Below, one piece after another: positions 7,665 through 15,660 of a stretch of 17,008 nt of DNA (position 1 is its first letter; each line of letters opens with the position of its first letter). The DNA is taken from positions 1 through 17,008 of the forward strand of contig JBBHKE010001201.1 in the NCBI GenBank assembly GCA_037447655.1. The letters are read 5' to 3'. This DNA is from Zygnema cylindricum. Taxonomy: Eukaryota; Streptophyta; Zygnematophyceae; Zygnematales; Zygnemataceae. Made by a program: the position numbers and the translations under genes. The notes under the pieces are model-generated. The model was not told the origin of the DNA and did no database searches. It saw only the letters and a list, made by a program, of their open reading frames with translations.

Positions 7665-9440
7665 TAGTTGTTTTATAATTTTTTTGTGTTTTTTTTTTTT
7701 GTTTTTTTAAAAGGCAAAAAAATCCGAATTTGTGGAAATAGAAGATCATTCGTAATTTTTTTTTCTCAAACAGAATTTTGTAAATTAGATTTTTAAAACC
7801 ATCGAAATAACCCAAAGTTGGAGTGGTATGTATCTATTTATGGTTTCTTTTCATTTTTTTATTTTTATTTTTTTTTTTTTGTATGATTTATTTTTTATTT
7901 TCATAATTTTGTTTATGTTTTATGTTCATTTATTTGTTTTTTTCAGGTTTTTGAACTTAGTATTTTCTTTTTTTTTCAACAATTCAACATTGTAGTGAAT
8001 TATATCTATTTTTGGTTTTTTTTTTATGTTTTATGCATATTTGTTTGTTAATTTTTTTTTTCAAGTTTTTAAACTTAACGTTTTTTTTTTTTTAGGAAGA
8101 TGTCTTTGTCTTTTTCGAACCAATTTCATTTTCTCAGCGACCCTAACTCCATCGAATTGAAAATATTGTTTTTTTTCTGTTTTTAAAGTTCTAAAGAAAT
8201 AATGTAAATTTTTCATCTTTTGTGTTTTTTTGTTTTACACTTAAAATTGTTTTTTTATTTTATAATTATATATTTTATTTTTTATGATAAGAAAAAAAAA
8301 TGGTTGAAAAAGTCTAAAAGGACATTTACAAAAAAAAAAAACTTTATTTTTTTCGTTTGATTTATGATTTTTACTAATTTTTGTATATTTTGTGATTTTT
8401 TCTGATTTTTGAACAGAAAAACTAGTATTTTACTCAAGCATAAATAATTTGTTTTCAAAAAAATATAAAACTGATTTCTCAACAAAATTGTCGATAACCT
8501 GTAGAAAACGTCAATCATTGAAAGAAATGACAAAAAAAATGGAATGGTAAATATCTTTTTTTATTTTTTCCTATTTTTTTATAATTTTTTACTACTTTTT
8601 GTTTTTTTTTTTTTTTAACTGATTTTTGATGATTTATATTTTATTTTATAATATTAAAAAAACACATGATACTTTAACTAATTTTCTCAAATGCAAAGAC
8701 GTCAAACAAGTTTTGTTTGGAGTCTTTTACAAATTCTATTTTTTTTTATTATATACTAATATATATATTTTTTATTATATACTAATATGTATCATATCAT
8801 ATAAGTATAAATATTTACCCTACAAATTGACTTTCAAATGTGCCAATATTTATGTGATGATGCAACGACGATCATACGATTTTTAATCAACATATAGAGT
8901 GTACCACTACAATAAAAATTGTGATACATTATGATTTTAAACAGTTGATAAGTGGGAAAAAAAAATTGCTCTATCATTTTTTTCATCTCTCATTTTTTGT
9001 TTTTTTTGCTATTTTTTATTTTTTATTCTGTCGTTTTTGTTGTTGTTTTTTTTTCTTTTTATCTTTTGATATATTTAAATATTTTTTAACGTTTTGTTTT
9101 TTTTTTTACCTTTTCATATTTTTTATACATTTTTTTTTAAGCATTTTTTTAATTTTTTTTTTATATATATATACATAAAAAAATATTAACATTTTTATTA
9201 TTAATGTATTATTTATTTATTTGTTTTTTTATTTACATTTTTTTTGTTTTATTTTATTTATATTATTAAAAAAAAAAAAACGAAAATTATGTATTATCAA
9301 ATATTTTGTTATTTTAAATTAAAATAATTATGTAAAAATTTAAATTTTCAAAATGTATTTTTATTGATAAATCAATTAGTAACGAATAAAAAGAAAAAAA
9401 TAAAATACTTCGCCCAATATTTTAGTCACCTTTAATTTAA
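7665..9440. repeat. extreme T-rich block
   Basis: The plus strand is dominated by long T runs with scattered mixed sequence. Internal repeats are weak: a motif around 7915-7960 recurs near 8025-8070 (a TTTATG-type start followed by a CAAGTTTTTAAACTTA-like end). A TTATATACTAATAT unit recurs at 8742-8762 and 8768-8788 (period 26). The part at 8040-8180 resembles 9890-10020. The open frames encode Phe/Tyr/Leu strings. I see no gene or RNA in it. Confidence 0.7.
8040..8180. repeat. degenerate repeat Q, copy 1
   Basis: A stretch running from a CAAGTTTTTAAACTTAACG block through a T run to AGGAAGATGTC, a TTTTC(T)CAGC block and ATCGAATTGAAAA. The same succession appears at about 9890-10020. The copies are diverged and lie in the T-rich block. 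Confidence 0.4.
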
Positions 9441-9730
9441 GACTAGAAAGATCTACTTAAATCTTTCACCAAAATAATTCTCTTTATTAGAAGAAAATAA
9501 AATATACATACATATACATTTATATATTTATTGAACAAAAAAAAAAGAAATAAAAAACATGATAATAATGATATAAAAAACATAGAAAAATAAACAACAT
9601 CATAAAAAAAAAAAAAAAAACAAATATCGCAAAAAAAAAAAAGTTTTATCACTGTCACTATTATTATTATAAGGATTATTATTAGTATTGTTAATATTAT
9701 AACGATAGAGATTAATATACGTATAAATGT
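9441..9730. repeat. A-rich patch
   Basis: Here the strand bias flips to A-rich, with A runs at about 9536-9546, 9606-9620 and 9631-9641 and ATT/TTA trinucleotide stretches near 9655-9700. The 104-codon minus frame at 9443-9757 encodes Ile/Phe/Leu strings expected from this composition. Confidence 0.6.
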
Positions 9731-9889
9731 TTTGATCTGTTTGTTTTTTAGTTTCAATATTTTTGTATTTTAGTATTATTATTAAAATGATTGCTACTAA
9801 TGTTATTGATGTTTTAATGTTTTGTTTTTATTAAATAATTAAGTGCTTAAACAATAAAAAAGGAAAATTGTTTATGTTTTCAGATCATT

Positions 9890-10020
9890 CATTTGTTATA
9901 TTTTTTTTCAAGCTTCTAAACTAAATGTTTTTTTTTCCTTTTTTTTTTAAGAAATTGTCATTTGGACAAATTTTGTTTTCCCAGCTACTCGAAATCTATG
10001 GGAATCGAAAACATATATTT
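9890..10020. repeat. degenerate repeat Q, copy 2
   Basis: Resembles 8040-8180: CAAGCTTCTAAACT, T runs, AAGAAATTGTC, TTTTCCCAGC and GAATCGAAAAC in the same order. No ends can be defined. Confidence 0.4.
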
Positions 10021-10272
10021 AAAATATAAAAAAATACCTGAAAAAATTAATGTAAGTGTTTTTTTTTTTTCGTAATTTTTTGTATTTTTTTGTGTTTTCT
10101 TTTTAAGTTAAATTTCAATTTTTAAAAATTTATTTTCATTTATATATCTAATTGTTTTTAATGTTTTTTTTGTTTTTTTTTGAAGTTTAAATTTTTTATT
10201 TTTTATTATTATTATTTTTTTCTTTTTAATTTTTGTTTTTTTGTTCAGATTTTTATTTTCTTACAGATACAT
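10021..10272. repeat. T-rich block
   Basis: A continuation of the T-rich DNA with runs of 8-12 T. Nothing else is recognised. Confidence 0.6.
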
Positions 10273-10302
10273 TTCTCTCTCTTTCTCTCTCTCTCTCTCT
10301 TT

Positions 10303-10338
<36 letters not shown>

Positions 10339-10340
10339 TT
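10273..10340. repeat. CT/TTTCTC microsatellite
   Basis: About 68 bases of (CT)n interrupted by TTTCTC variants, giving a Ser/Leu-only frame. It joins a T-rich block on the left to purine-rich DNA on the right. Confidence 0.95.
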
Positions 10341-10370
10341 TCCCCCTTTTTAGTTGGAAGACGCAGCGAT

Positions 10371-10480
10371 GGCCACAATAATTTTTTATTTTGTTGGTCA
10401 TTTCTTTACTTTTTGGTGGTTTTCTTCTTTGCTTTATGGAGAGAGGTTAGAAAGGTTAGGAAGAGTGAAGGGAAAATTAA
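10371..10480. repeat. dispersed repeat G, copy G1
   Basis: Starts with GGCCACAATAATT and continues through TGGTCATTTCT into purine-rich AGGTTAG-type sequence. The same succession starts at 13435 (G2). The two copies differ by substitutions and short indels. Confidence 0.6.
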
Positions 10481-10870
10481 AAGATGCGTTAGCAATAGGG
10501 TTAGAAGGGTCAGTAAAGGTAGAGGGAAAATTAAAAGTTAAATTAATTTGTTAAAAGAGTAGGAAGGGGGGATGTAGAGGTGGGTTAAGGTTAAGAGAGG
10601 TTTAGGAAAGAAGGGTTAAAGAGAGAGAGAAAGGTTTGGAGGGTTTGGGAGAAAGAAAGTGATAAGAAAGGTGAGGAGGGGTGGAAGGAAAATTAAAAGA
10701 TGAATTAATTCGTTGAAAGGGTTGTAGGGGGGAATGTAAAGGTGGGTAGAGGTTAAGAGGGGTTTAGGAAGGTAGAGTTAAAAAAAGAGGGAAGCGTCTC
10801 GAGGGTTTAGGGGAAGAAAAATGCTAATATAGGTTAAAGGGATAAAGAGAGTTAAGTTAAGCAAAAAGGG
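10440..10870. repeat. purine-rich tandem repeat (periods 54 and 162)
   Basis: GGAAAATTAAAAG recurs at 10471, 10525 and 10687, so the spacings are 54 and 162 (three times 54). The unit beginning at 10525 aligns with the one beginning at 10687 over about 150 bases, sharing GATGTAGAGGTGGG-like, GGTTAAGAG and GGTTTAGG blocks. The plus strand carries almost no C. Open frames here are accidental. Confidence 0.65.
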
Positions 10871-10921
10871 GGAGAATGGTAAAAGAAGATAGGGAAAAAA
10901 AAAAGAGGGAAATGGTTTTTT

Positions 10922-10990
10922 CAATTATTTCCATTTAATGGTGGGGAATGTAGAGGATTGGGTTTAGGGGTATTTTTTTTTTTAAAAGGG
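10922..10990. repeat. dispersed repeat S, copy S1 (short)
   Basis: AATTATTTCCATTTA followed by TGGTGG, GTAGAGGATTGGGTTTAGG and a T run. It matches S2 with a 113-base offset and S3 at 15028. Confidence 0.65.
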
Positions 10991-11032
10991 TTAAATAAGA
11001 TAGATTAAAAGGGTAAAAGGGAGGGTTTTTTT

Positions 11033-11215
11033 TTTAATTATTTCCATTTAGTGGTGGAGAAAGTAGAAGATTGGGTTTAGGAGGGTTTTTTCCTTTACGC
11101 TTTTTATAGTTTTTTTTTTTTTTCATTAAATTTATGAACCATTGTTAGTTCATAGGTGGAATAGTGGTGGACGGATAGAGAGGGACAGATAAGTAGATTT
11201 AAACGATAAGCTTTT
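11033..11215. repeat. dispersed repeat S, copy S2
   Basis: The longest match to S3 (15028-15200): AATTATTTCC, a GTAGAAGATTGGGTTTAGGA block, T runs, TTCATTAAATTTAT, ATGAACCA, a GTGGACGGAT block, ATAGAGAGGGACAG and a final GATTTAAACGATAA. I do not know what element family this is. Confidence 0.6.
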
Positions 11216-11899
11216 TGTCTTGAGTTTTTTCATGTAATTTTCAATGGAGTTTTTTATTTCAAAATTTTGTCTTTTTTTTTCTTTTTATTTAGATGTATTT
11301 TTTTTAGATGCATTTTCCTTTTCTTTTATATATGTAATCCAATTTCTATTTTTATTTCTTACATATTTCATATTGTTGTATGCATTTGTAGTTGTTGTTG
11401 TTGTTGTTTTTTATTACTTTTTATTAAAAGATTTTAAGAGTTTGTCACGTCTTTTTCACAGGTTAAAAAACTTAATGGATGTCTTCAGCTTGCTAAGCTT
11501 CTTTTGGGAAAATCATCCTTTCTTTTCATGCTTGTGAGTTGTCTCATTGACTTAGAGCAAAGCTAAACTTACAACATCGGCAACATTGAGTTTGATTTTG
11601 CTATTGTTTTTTTTCATTTTTGGTTTTTTATTTTTTTCGAGGAAATACAGACGTGTTATTCGTGAGCCTTATTGTTTATTAACGTTTTTACAATACTTAA
11701 AACCCACTTTATTGGTCATTGTATTTACCTAGACCATAATAACTTAAAGTTGTTGAGCAAGGTAGAATAGACTAGTACCCTTTTTTCAAGTTTTGGGTTT
11801 AGAGCAATTAAAAGGTTTTGAGTTCGGGTAGAGGCGAAGCTTTCTGTAAGTGTCGAAGAGTTTTTTTACTTTCGCAGATTACTGGAAACAGTTAAGAAA
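11216..11899. other. unassigned, T-rich with mixed sequence
   Basis: Begins T-rich (11245-11440, including a GTT microsatellite near 11391-11407) and becomes mixed after 11450. The 97-codon plus frame at 11244-11537 is Phe/Leu-rich at first and unrecognised at its end (RLFHRLKNLMDVFSLLSF). I see no convincing gene. Confidence 0.45.
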
Positions 11900-11901
11900 T
11901 G

Positions 11902-12240
11902 GTGTGTTCATAAATGTTTTGTGAGCTTGAACGTGGTTCCATTTTTTTCATATCTGTTTCACCAGACGAACTAAAAGTGCTCGAGGGTCTAGTTGAAAAA
12001 TGTTGTGCAAAAATGTTGTGTGACTATTTGAGAAATGTTGTGTGCATAAATGTTGTGTGACTATTTCATGCCTAAACGTGGTTCCATTTTCTTCACATTT
12101 GTTTCATCGAACGAACTAAAAGTGCTTGAGATAATGTTGTGTGACTATTTGAGAAATGTTGTGTGACTATTTGATGCTTGAAAGTGGTTTCCTTTTCTTC
12201 ACATTTGTTTCATGCGACGAACTAAAAGTGCTCGAGAGCT
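11902..12240. repeat. three-unit degenerate tandem repeat
   Basis: Three units each contain ACGTGGTTCC (or AAGTGGTTTCC), a TTTTCTTCACATTTGTTTCA-like block and CGAACTAAAAGTGCTCGAG (or TTGAG), ending near 11985, 12130 and 12237. Between them a shorter motif, AAATGTTGTGTGACTATTTGA, recurs several times (about 12010-12170), so the repeat is nested. The last unit is followed by unrelated sequence. Confidence 0.8.
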
Positions 12241-12359
12241 TTGTTTCATTCCTTCTAAGATACAATTGAAGTGGGATAATAGAAGTACTGATCCATATTT
12301 TCATTCTTAAGGGTCTTTTATTTTTGAAGGTGGCGTTCTTTAACACTTTCACATATATA
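12241..12359. other. unassigned spacer
   Basis: Short mixed sequence between the tandem repeat and the A-rich block. Nothing recognised. Confidence 0.4.
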
Positions 12360-13430
12360 TACATAATAACATATATAATTTTTAAAAGTAAAAAAAAAAA
12401 AAAAACGTAAACATAAAATGTATTATTTTATACCTAATTTTTTTTGCAAATTTTAATATTAATAAAAACTCAGCAATTAATAATTTTAAATTATAAATAA
12501 AAATAAAATACTTTAATGTAACTAAAAAAAAAAAAAATAAAAAAATTGATTTTTATTTCTATTTTTACAAAATCTCAAATTTGATTTTATTGTTTTTTTT
12601 TCTTTTTTTTCCTCTTCCCTCTATCTCTATGTATATAAAAAATATTTCATAATAAAAAATGAAAAAAAATAACAAAATAATGCTAAAATGAAAATGAGAA
12701 ATTAAAATATTAGTAATCAACTAAAATTTAGACTTGAAAAAAGATATAAACATAACAAAAAATCCCTTTATAAATTTATAAATTTATTTTTACCATATTG
12801 AAAGCTCTATCGTTACAACAAATATAAAAAATTTCATTAAAAAAAAAAAAAAACATTTTCTTAAAAATTTAGATTATTTTTGTTGTTTTTCATTTTTATT
12901 TTTTATTTTTTTTTAATCTATTTTCTTCGTCTTAATTATTTCAAAAAAGCGATTTCAAGTGTTTTAGTGGGGAGACCTCAAGTGTTTCAGTTTCTCTAGT
13001 GAGAGGTTCTTTAAATGTAAATTTCATATTCTGCAAAAAAATCCAATACATTCATTACAAAAATACAATAAATAAAACTTATTATTGTTACTACCAAGAA
13101 AAGAAAATCTACATTTAAAAGCCAAAAAAAACTAGACAAACAAAAAAATAAAAAAAAACTTATGTTAACAAAGAAGGTCCGTAAAAACTCAAAAAAAATA
13201 CGTCAAATCATCGAATAAAATGACAAAAAAATAAAATGGTTAGTGGTTTTTTTTTTTCAATTTTATGTGTAGAATATCTCTTTTTATATTTCTTTTTCAA
13301 ACAATAAATAAAAAAACCAACAGAAATTGTGATTTTGCAAAAACCACAAAATAATAGAAAAAAATCGAAATTCGAAAATTGAAATGTTAAAAAAAAAACT
13401 AAAAAAAAAACACTAAAAGAAATAACCGAA
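12360..13430. repeat. A-rich block
   Basis: Long A runs on the plus strand (12390-12405, 12523-12537, 12839-12853 and many from 13130 onward), with a T-rich interval near 12588-12610 and 12880-12915. A stretch at about 13195-13240 (ACGTCAAATCAT, AATGACAAAAAAATA, ATGG) resembles 8508-8546 in the T-rich block. A less biased island at 12945-13020 contains a TCAAGTGTTTCAG/TTCAAGTGTTTTAG pair. No gene is seen. Confidence 0.65.
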
Positions 13431-13434
13431 TGTT

Positions 13435-13540
13435 GGCCACAATAATTATTGTCCTAGTGGTCATTTCTGGATTAATGGAATGGGTTGGGGTAAGGGAATA
13501 GGAGGGTTGGGAAAGGTAGAGGGAAGGATAAAAATTGTTA
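13435..13540. repeat. dispersed repeat G, copy G2
   Basis: GGCCACAATAATT, TGGTCATTTCT and then purine-rich GGGTTGGG/GGTAGAGGGA sequence, matching G1 at 10371. The repeat stops where the composition changes at about 13536. Confidence 0.6.
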
Positions 13541-13555
13541 CTATCATGCAAAAAA

Positions 13556-13572
13556 GCTAAGCTTAGCTAAGC
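13556..13572. repeat. palindrome AGCTAAGCTTAGCT
   Basis: A perfect 14-base palindrome built of AGCT/AAGCTT units near the left edge of the possible inserted element. Function unknown. Confidence 0.6.
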
Positions 13573-13683
13573 CAATGAACAATCATTTGAAATGCATCCT
13601 TTTTAACATACATGCAGACATAGATGCAATCATTCATCCGCACACAGATTGAGCAAGCATGCGTACACAGACGCATGAAATCA

Positions 13684-13850
13684 TCTAGGGTTTCATGGAA
13701 TAGAAGTTTAATATATCTCCATCATAACAAACCCTAAGACAATGGATGATATAATAAAACACAACTAAGGTTTGATGGAGTAATCAACATAAACAAACCT
13801 TAGGATAACATCTAAGGTTTGATGGAATAAACATAAATAAATCCTTAGGA
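13684..13850. repeat. three tandem hairpin units
   Basis: Each unit has a left arm, a GATGGA/CATGGA-containing loop and a right arm. Unit 1: TAGGGTTT (13686-13693) with AAACCCTA (13729-13736). Unit 2: CTAAGGTTT (13765-13773) with AAACCTTAG (13795-13803), nine perfect pairs. Unit 3: CTAAGGTTT (13812-13820) with AAATCCTTAG (13839-13848), paired with one bulge. Units 1 and 2 differ at one stem position on both sides, keeping the pairing. Unit 1 resembles the plant telomere repeat TTTAGGG by chance or otherwise. Confidence 0.75.
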
Positions 13851-14449
13851 CAAATGCATTAACAATGCATATCAAACATATATAAAACAACATAAAGAAA
13901 TAATAACAAACAAATGCATTACACATAAACAAAAGTATAATCAAAGTATAATCAAATAATCATTATATCATTCAAAGTGCATGACCTAATCGACAACCGT
14001 AAAATACTACATCTTTGGTCCCCACTTTACTAACCAGCATTGATTATTAATTCCTAACAAAGCTCATTCATATATATACACTTGTGAGCTGTCAACGAAT
14101 CACTAAGTATCAAGATAACCAATATAAATTACGTAACTGTCATTAAGTTCTATTAAACCATAATAGCCCTTTACTAAGAAAAAAATTAATCGTAAGCGCA
14201 CACCTGAAAGTCAAGCAATTGTAAGCATACACTTGTCTGCAAATACGACACATAAAGACACACAAATTAAACTTTCGATACCTTCATTGATCACGTAAAA
14301 TACACCTATTTTAATCAACACTAAATCATTATCTCTAATAAGACAAAACATTGATGTTTCAAATATTTACACCGACGCATCTACAAATCCGCGTCATAAG
14401 TGACAACTTGCTTAGTCACTTGTCGATAAGTCCACCCAGCAAGCCGATA
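13851..14449. other. unassigned part of the possible inserted element
   Basis: A-rich, C-containing sequence without T runs, unlike its surroundings. Direct repeats are short (AAAGTATAATCAAAGTATAATCAAA near 13932). No frame of useful length. A TATATATAC stretch lies near 14071-14079. Confidence 0.4.
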
Positions 14450-15000
14450 TTACATACGTACGGCCCACTTAATCATACATCCTCAAAATAGTGTGAACCA
14501 TAAAAAGCGGCGGACGCCGTCCGCCTTCAAAGTACAACACAATCCACTGTCGAAACGACAATATACTATCCAAATATTGTTCGTACCGAAACCGCGTACT
14601 TCGTCATAAATGCGCCTTGTCGCATGTAAGGTACACGTCATTTTCGAATAATGCCTGTCGCAAATAAAGTACACCTAATAGTACACCTGTCCAAAATAGA
14701 TTCTATGTACCATCGCGTACTTTCCATAATTGCCGATCGTCACACTAGATTCCGTACGGCCGGCGTACAATTTAAAACATTTCGAATATTAATCATTGTC
14801 GGATCACTTCGCAATCCGCCGTGTAGTTCAATTACGCATTCCGTATTTTTCGTACGCTTCTTCGCGTCACTCAAACGTCAATCTTCAATTAATTTTGCTT
14901 CTACCCCAAACCCGTAAATCCATTCGTACCACCACATTACTTTCAGTATTTACGTACGCACGCAAACATGCACACGCAAGTACGAAACTGAATTTTCAAA
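14450..15000. other. GTAC-rich, CpG-containing island
   Basis: Fifteen GTAC tetranucleotides begin at 14458, 14532, 14584, 14597, 14631, 14669, 14681, 14707, 14717, 14754, 14765, 14852, 14926, 14954 and 14980, where about two are expected by chance. CpG is also frequent, in contrast to the flanks. A hairpin GGCGGAC-GCC-GTCCGCC lies at about 14507-14524. Plus and minus frames (up to 88 codons) resemble nothing known to me. GTAC is the core recognised by plant SBP/SPL proteins and copper-response elements; a role here is only a possibility. Confidence 0.6.
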
Positions 15001-15027
15001 AACAACAGGTTGAGGGGTAGAGAGTTG

Positions 15028-15200
15028 AAATTATTTCCAATAAGTAGTGGGGAGAGTAGAGGATTGAGTTTAGGAGGATTTTTCTTTTGTTTCTTTACTT
15101 TTTTTTTCATCAAACTTATACTTTAATATGAACCAATTTTAGTGCGTGGATGGAGTATGGGTAGAGAGATAGACAGGGAGAGGTAGAGAAGAGATTTGAA
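15028..15200. repeat. dispersed repeat S, copy S3
   Basis: Matches S2 (11033-11215) block by block: AATTATTTCC, GTAGAGGATTGAGTTTAGGA, a T run, TTCATCAAACTTAT, ATGAACCA, GTGGATGGA, AGAGAGATAGACAGGGAG and GATTTGAATGAAAACG. Its right end runs into the 86-bp tandem duplication. Confidence 0.6.
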
Positions 15201-15359
15201 TGAAAACGTTTTCTAAAGAGATTGACGTCACGTGTTTCTTGAATACTTCCCACATGTGAAAATTTAGAAAAGAGAAGAGATTTGAATGAAAACGTTTTTT
15301 TAAAGAGATTGACGTCACGTGTTTCTTGAAAACTTCCCACATGTGAAAATTTAGAAAAG
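15187..15359. repeat. 86/87-bp tandem duplication with bZIP-type sites
   Basis: Unit 1 (15187-15272) and unit 2 (15273-15359) are nearly identical, differing in a T-run interruption, a one-base indel and one A/T substitution. Each carries TGACGTCACGTG (15223-15234 and 15310-15321), in which a TGACGTCA palindrome overlaps a CACGTG G-box, and 16-17 bases later the palindrome CACATGTG (15251-15258 and 15338-15345). The first is a composite C-box/G-box of the type bound by bZIP factors; the second is an E-box. Two overlapping minus frames across the duplication simply repeat the same peptide. Confidence 0.95.
15223..15345. promoter_or_regulatory. paired composite TGACGTCA/CACGTG sites
   Basis: The two 12-base composite sites lie 87 bases apart, each with a CACATGTG site downstream. 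In plants such sites occur in stress- and hormone-responsive promoters. The nearest downstream DNA contains no recognised gene, so the target, if any, may lie outside the window or be a transposon. Confidence 0.35.
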
Positions 15360-15450
15360 ATCGCTAGATTTATCAACTTATGTTAACTAACTAGATGTGT
15401 CGAATAAAAGACTAACTGCCAGAATCGCAAATTTCACAGCGACGTCGACC

Positions 15451-15660
15451 AAGAAACAAAGGCAGCTAACTACCCGGAAAAATCAAAACAGACTTCTCGA
15501 AAAAATCAAAATTGACTTCTTGAAAAAATCGGAATTGACTCCCCGAAAAAAAAATAGTGGACTTCCCGGCAGAAACAAAACTGACTTGTTGGCAAAATCA
15601 AAACTCAATTCCCGACAAAAACAAACCTGTTTGCAACAAAAACGAAACTGCCTTCACGGT
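15451..15660. repeat. 23-bp degenerate minisatellite
   Basis: About nine units of 21-25 bp (mostly 23) on the pattern AAAAATCAAAATTGACTTC followed by TCGA, CCGA or similar. The third to fifth units are the closest. Because 23 is not a multiple of three, the 97-codon plus frame through it (15397-15690, Lys/Asn/Leu-rich) does not repeat a peptide in phase and is probably accidental. Several units contain TTGACT, a W-box-like core. Confidence 0.8.

Larger units (their letters stand above)
13536..15007. mobile_element. possible inserted element, solo-LTR-like
   Basis: Purine-rich repeat DNA (G2 on the left, S3 on the right) resumes on the far side of a block of about 1.47 kb with different composition. 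The block starts TGTTAC and ends AACAACA, so the edges fit the TG...CA pattern of LTRs. It contains tandem hairpin units, TATA-like sequence (about 14070-14080) and a CpG-containing 3' part, but no coding sequence, as expected for a solo LTR. Against this, the five bases flanking the proposed edges (AAAAT and GGTTG) are not a duplication, so boundaries or identity may be wrong. Confidence 0.25.

Noticed and set aside
10233-10541. 102-codon plus frame with a Ser-Leu repeat
   Set aside because: The frame is produced by the CT microsatellite at 10273-10340 followed by purine-rich repeat DNA.
13684-13740. Interstitial telomere repeat (TTTAGGG type)
   Set aside because: Only single AGGGTTT and AAACCCT motifs occur as hairpin arms; there is no tandem TTTAGGG array.
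15116-15376. Two overlapping minus-strand frames containing a repeated peptide
   Set aside because: The repetition comes from the 86/87-bp DNA tandem duplication; the one-base length difference shifts the phase between units, so two frames show the same peptide.
15187-15660. CRISPR array
   Set aside because: The direct repeats are immediately adjacent or degenerate with no unique spacers, and the DNA is eukaryotic in character.
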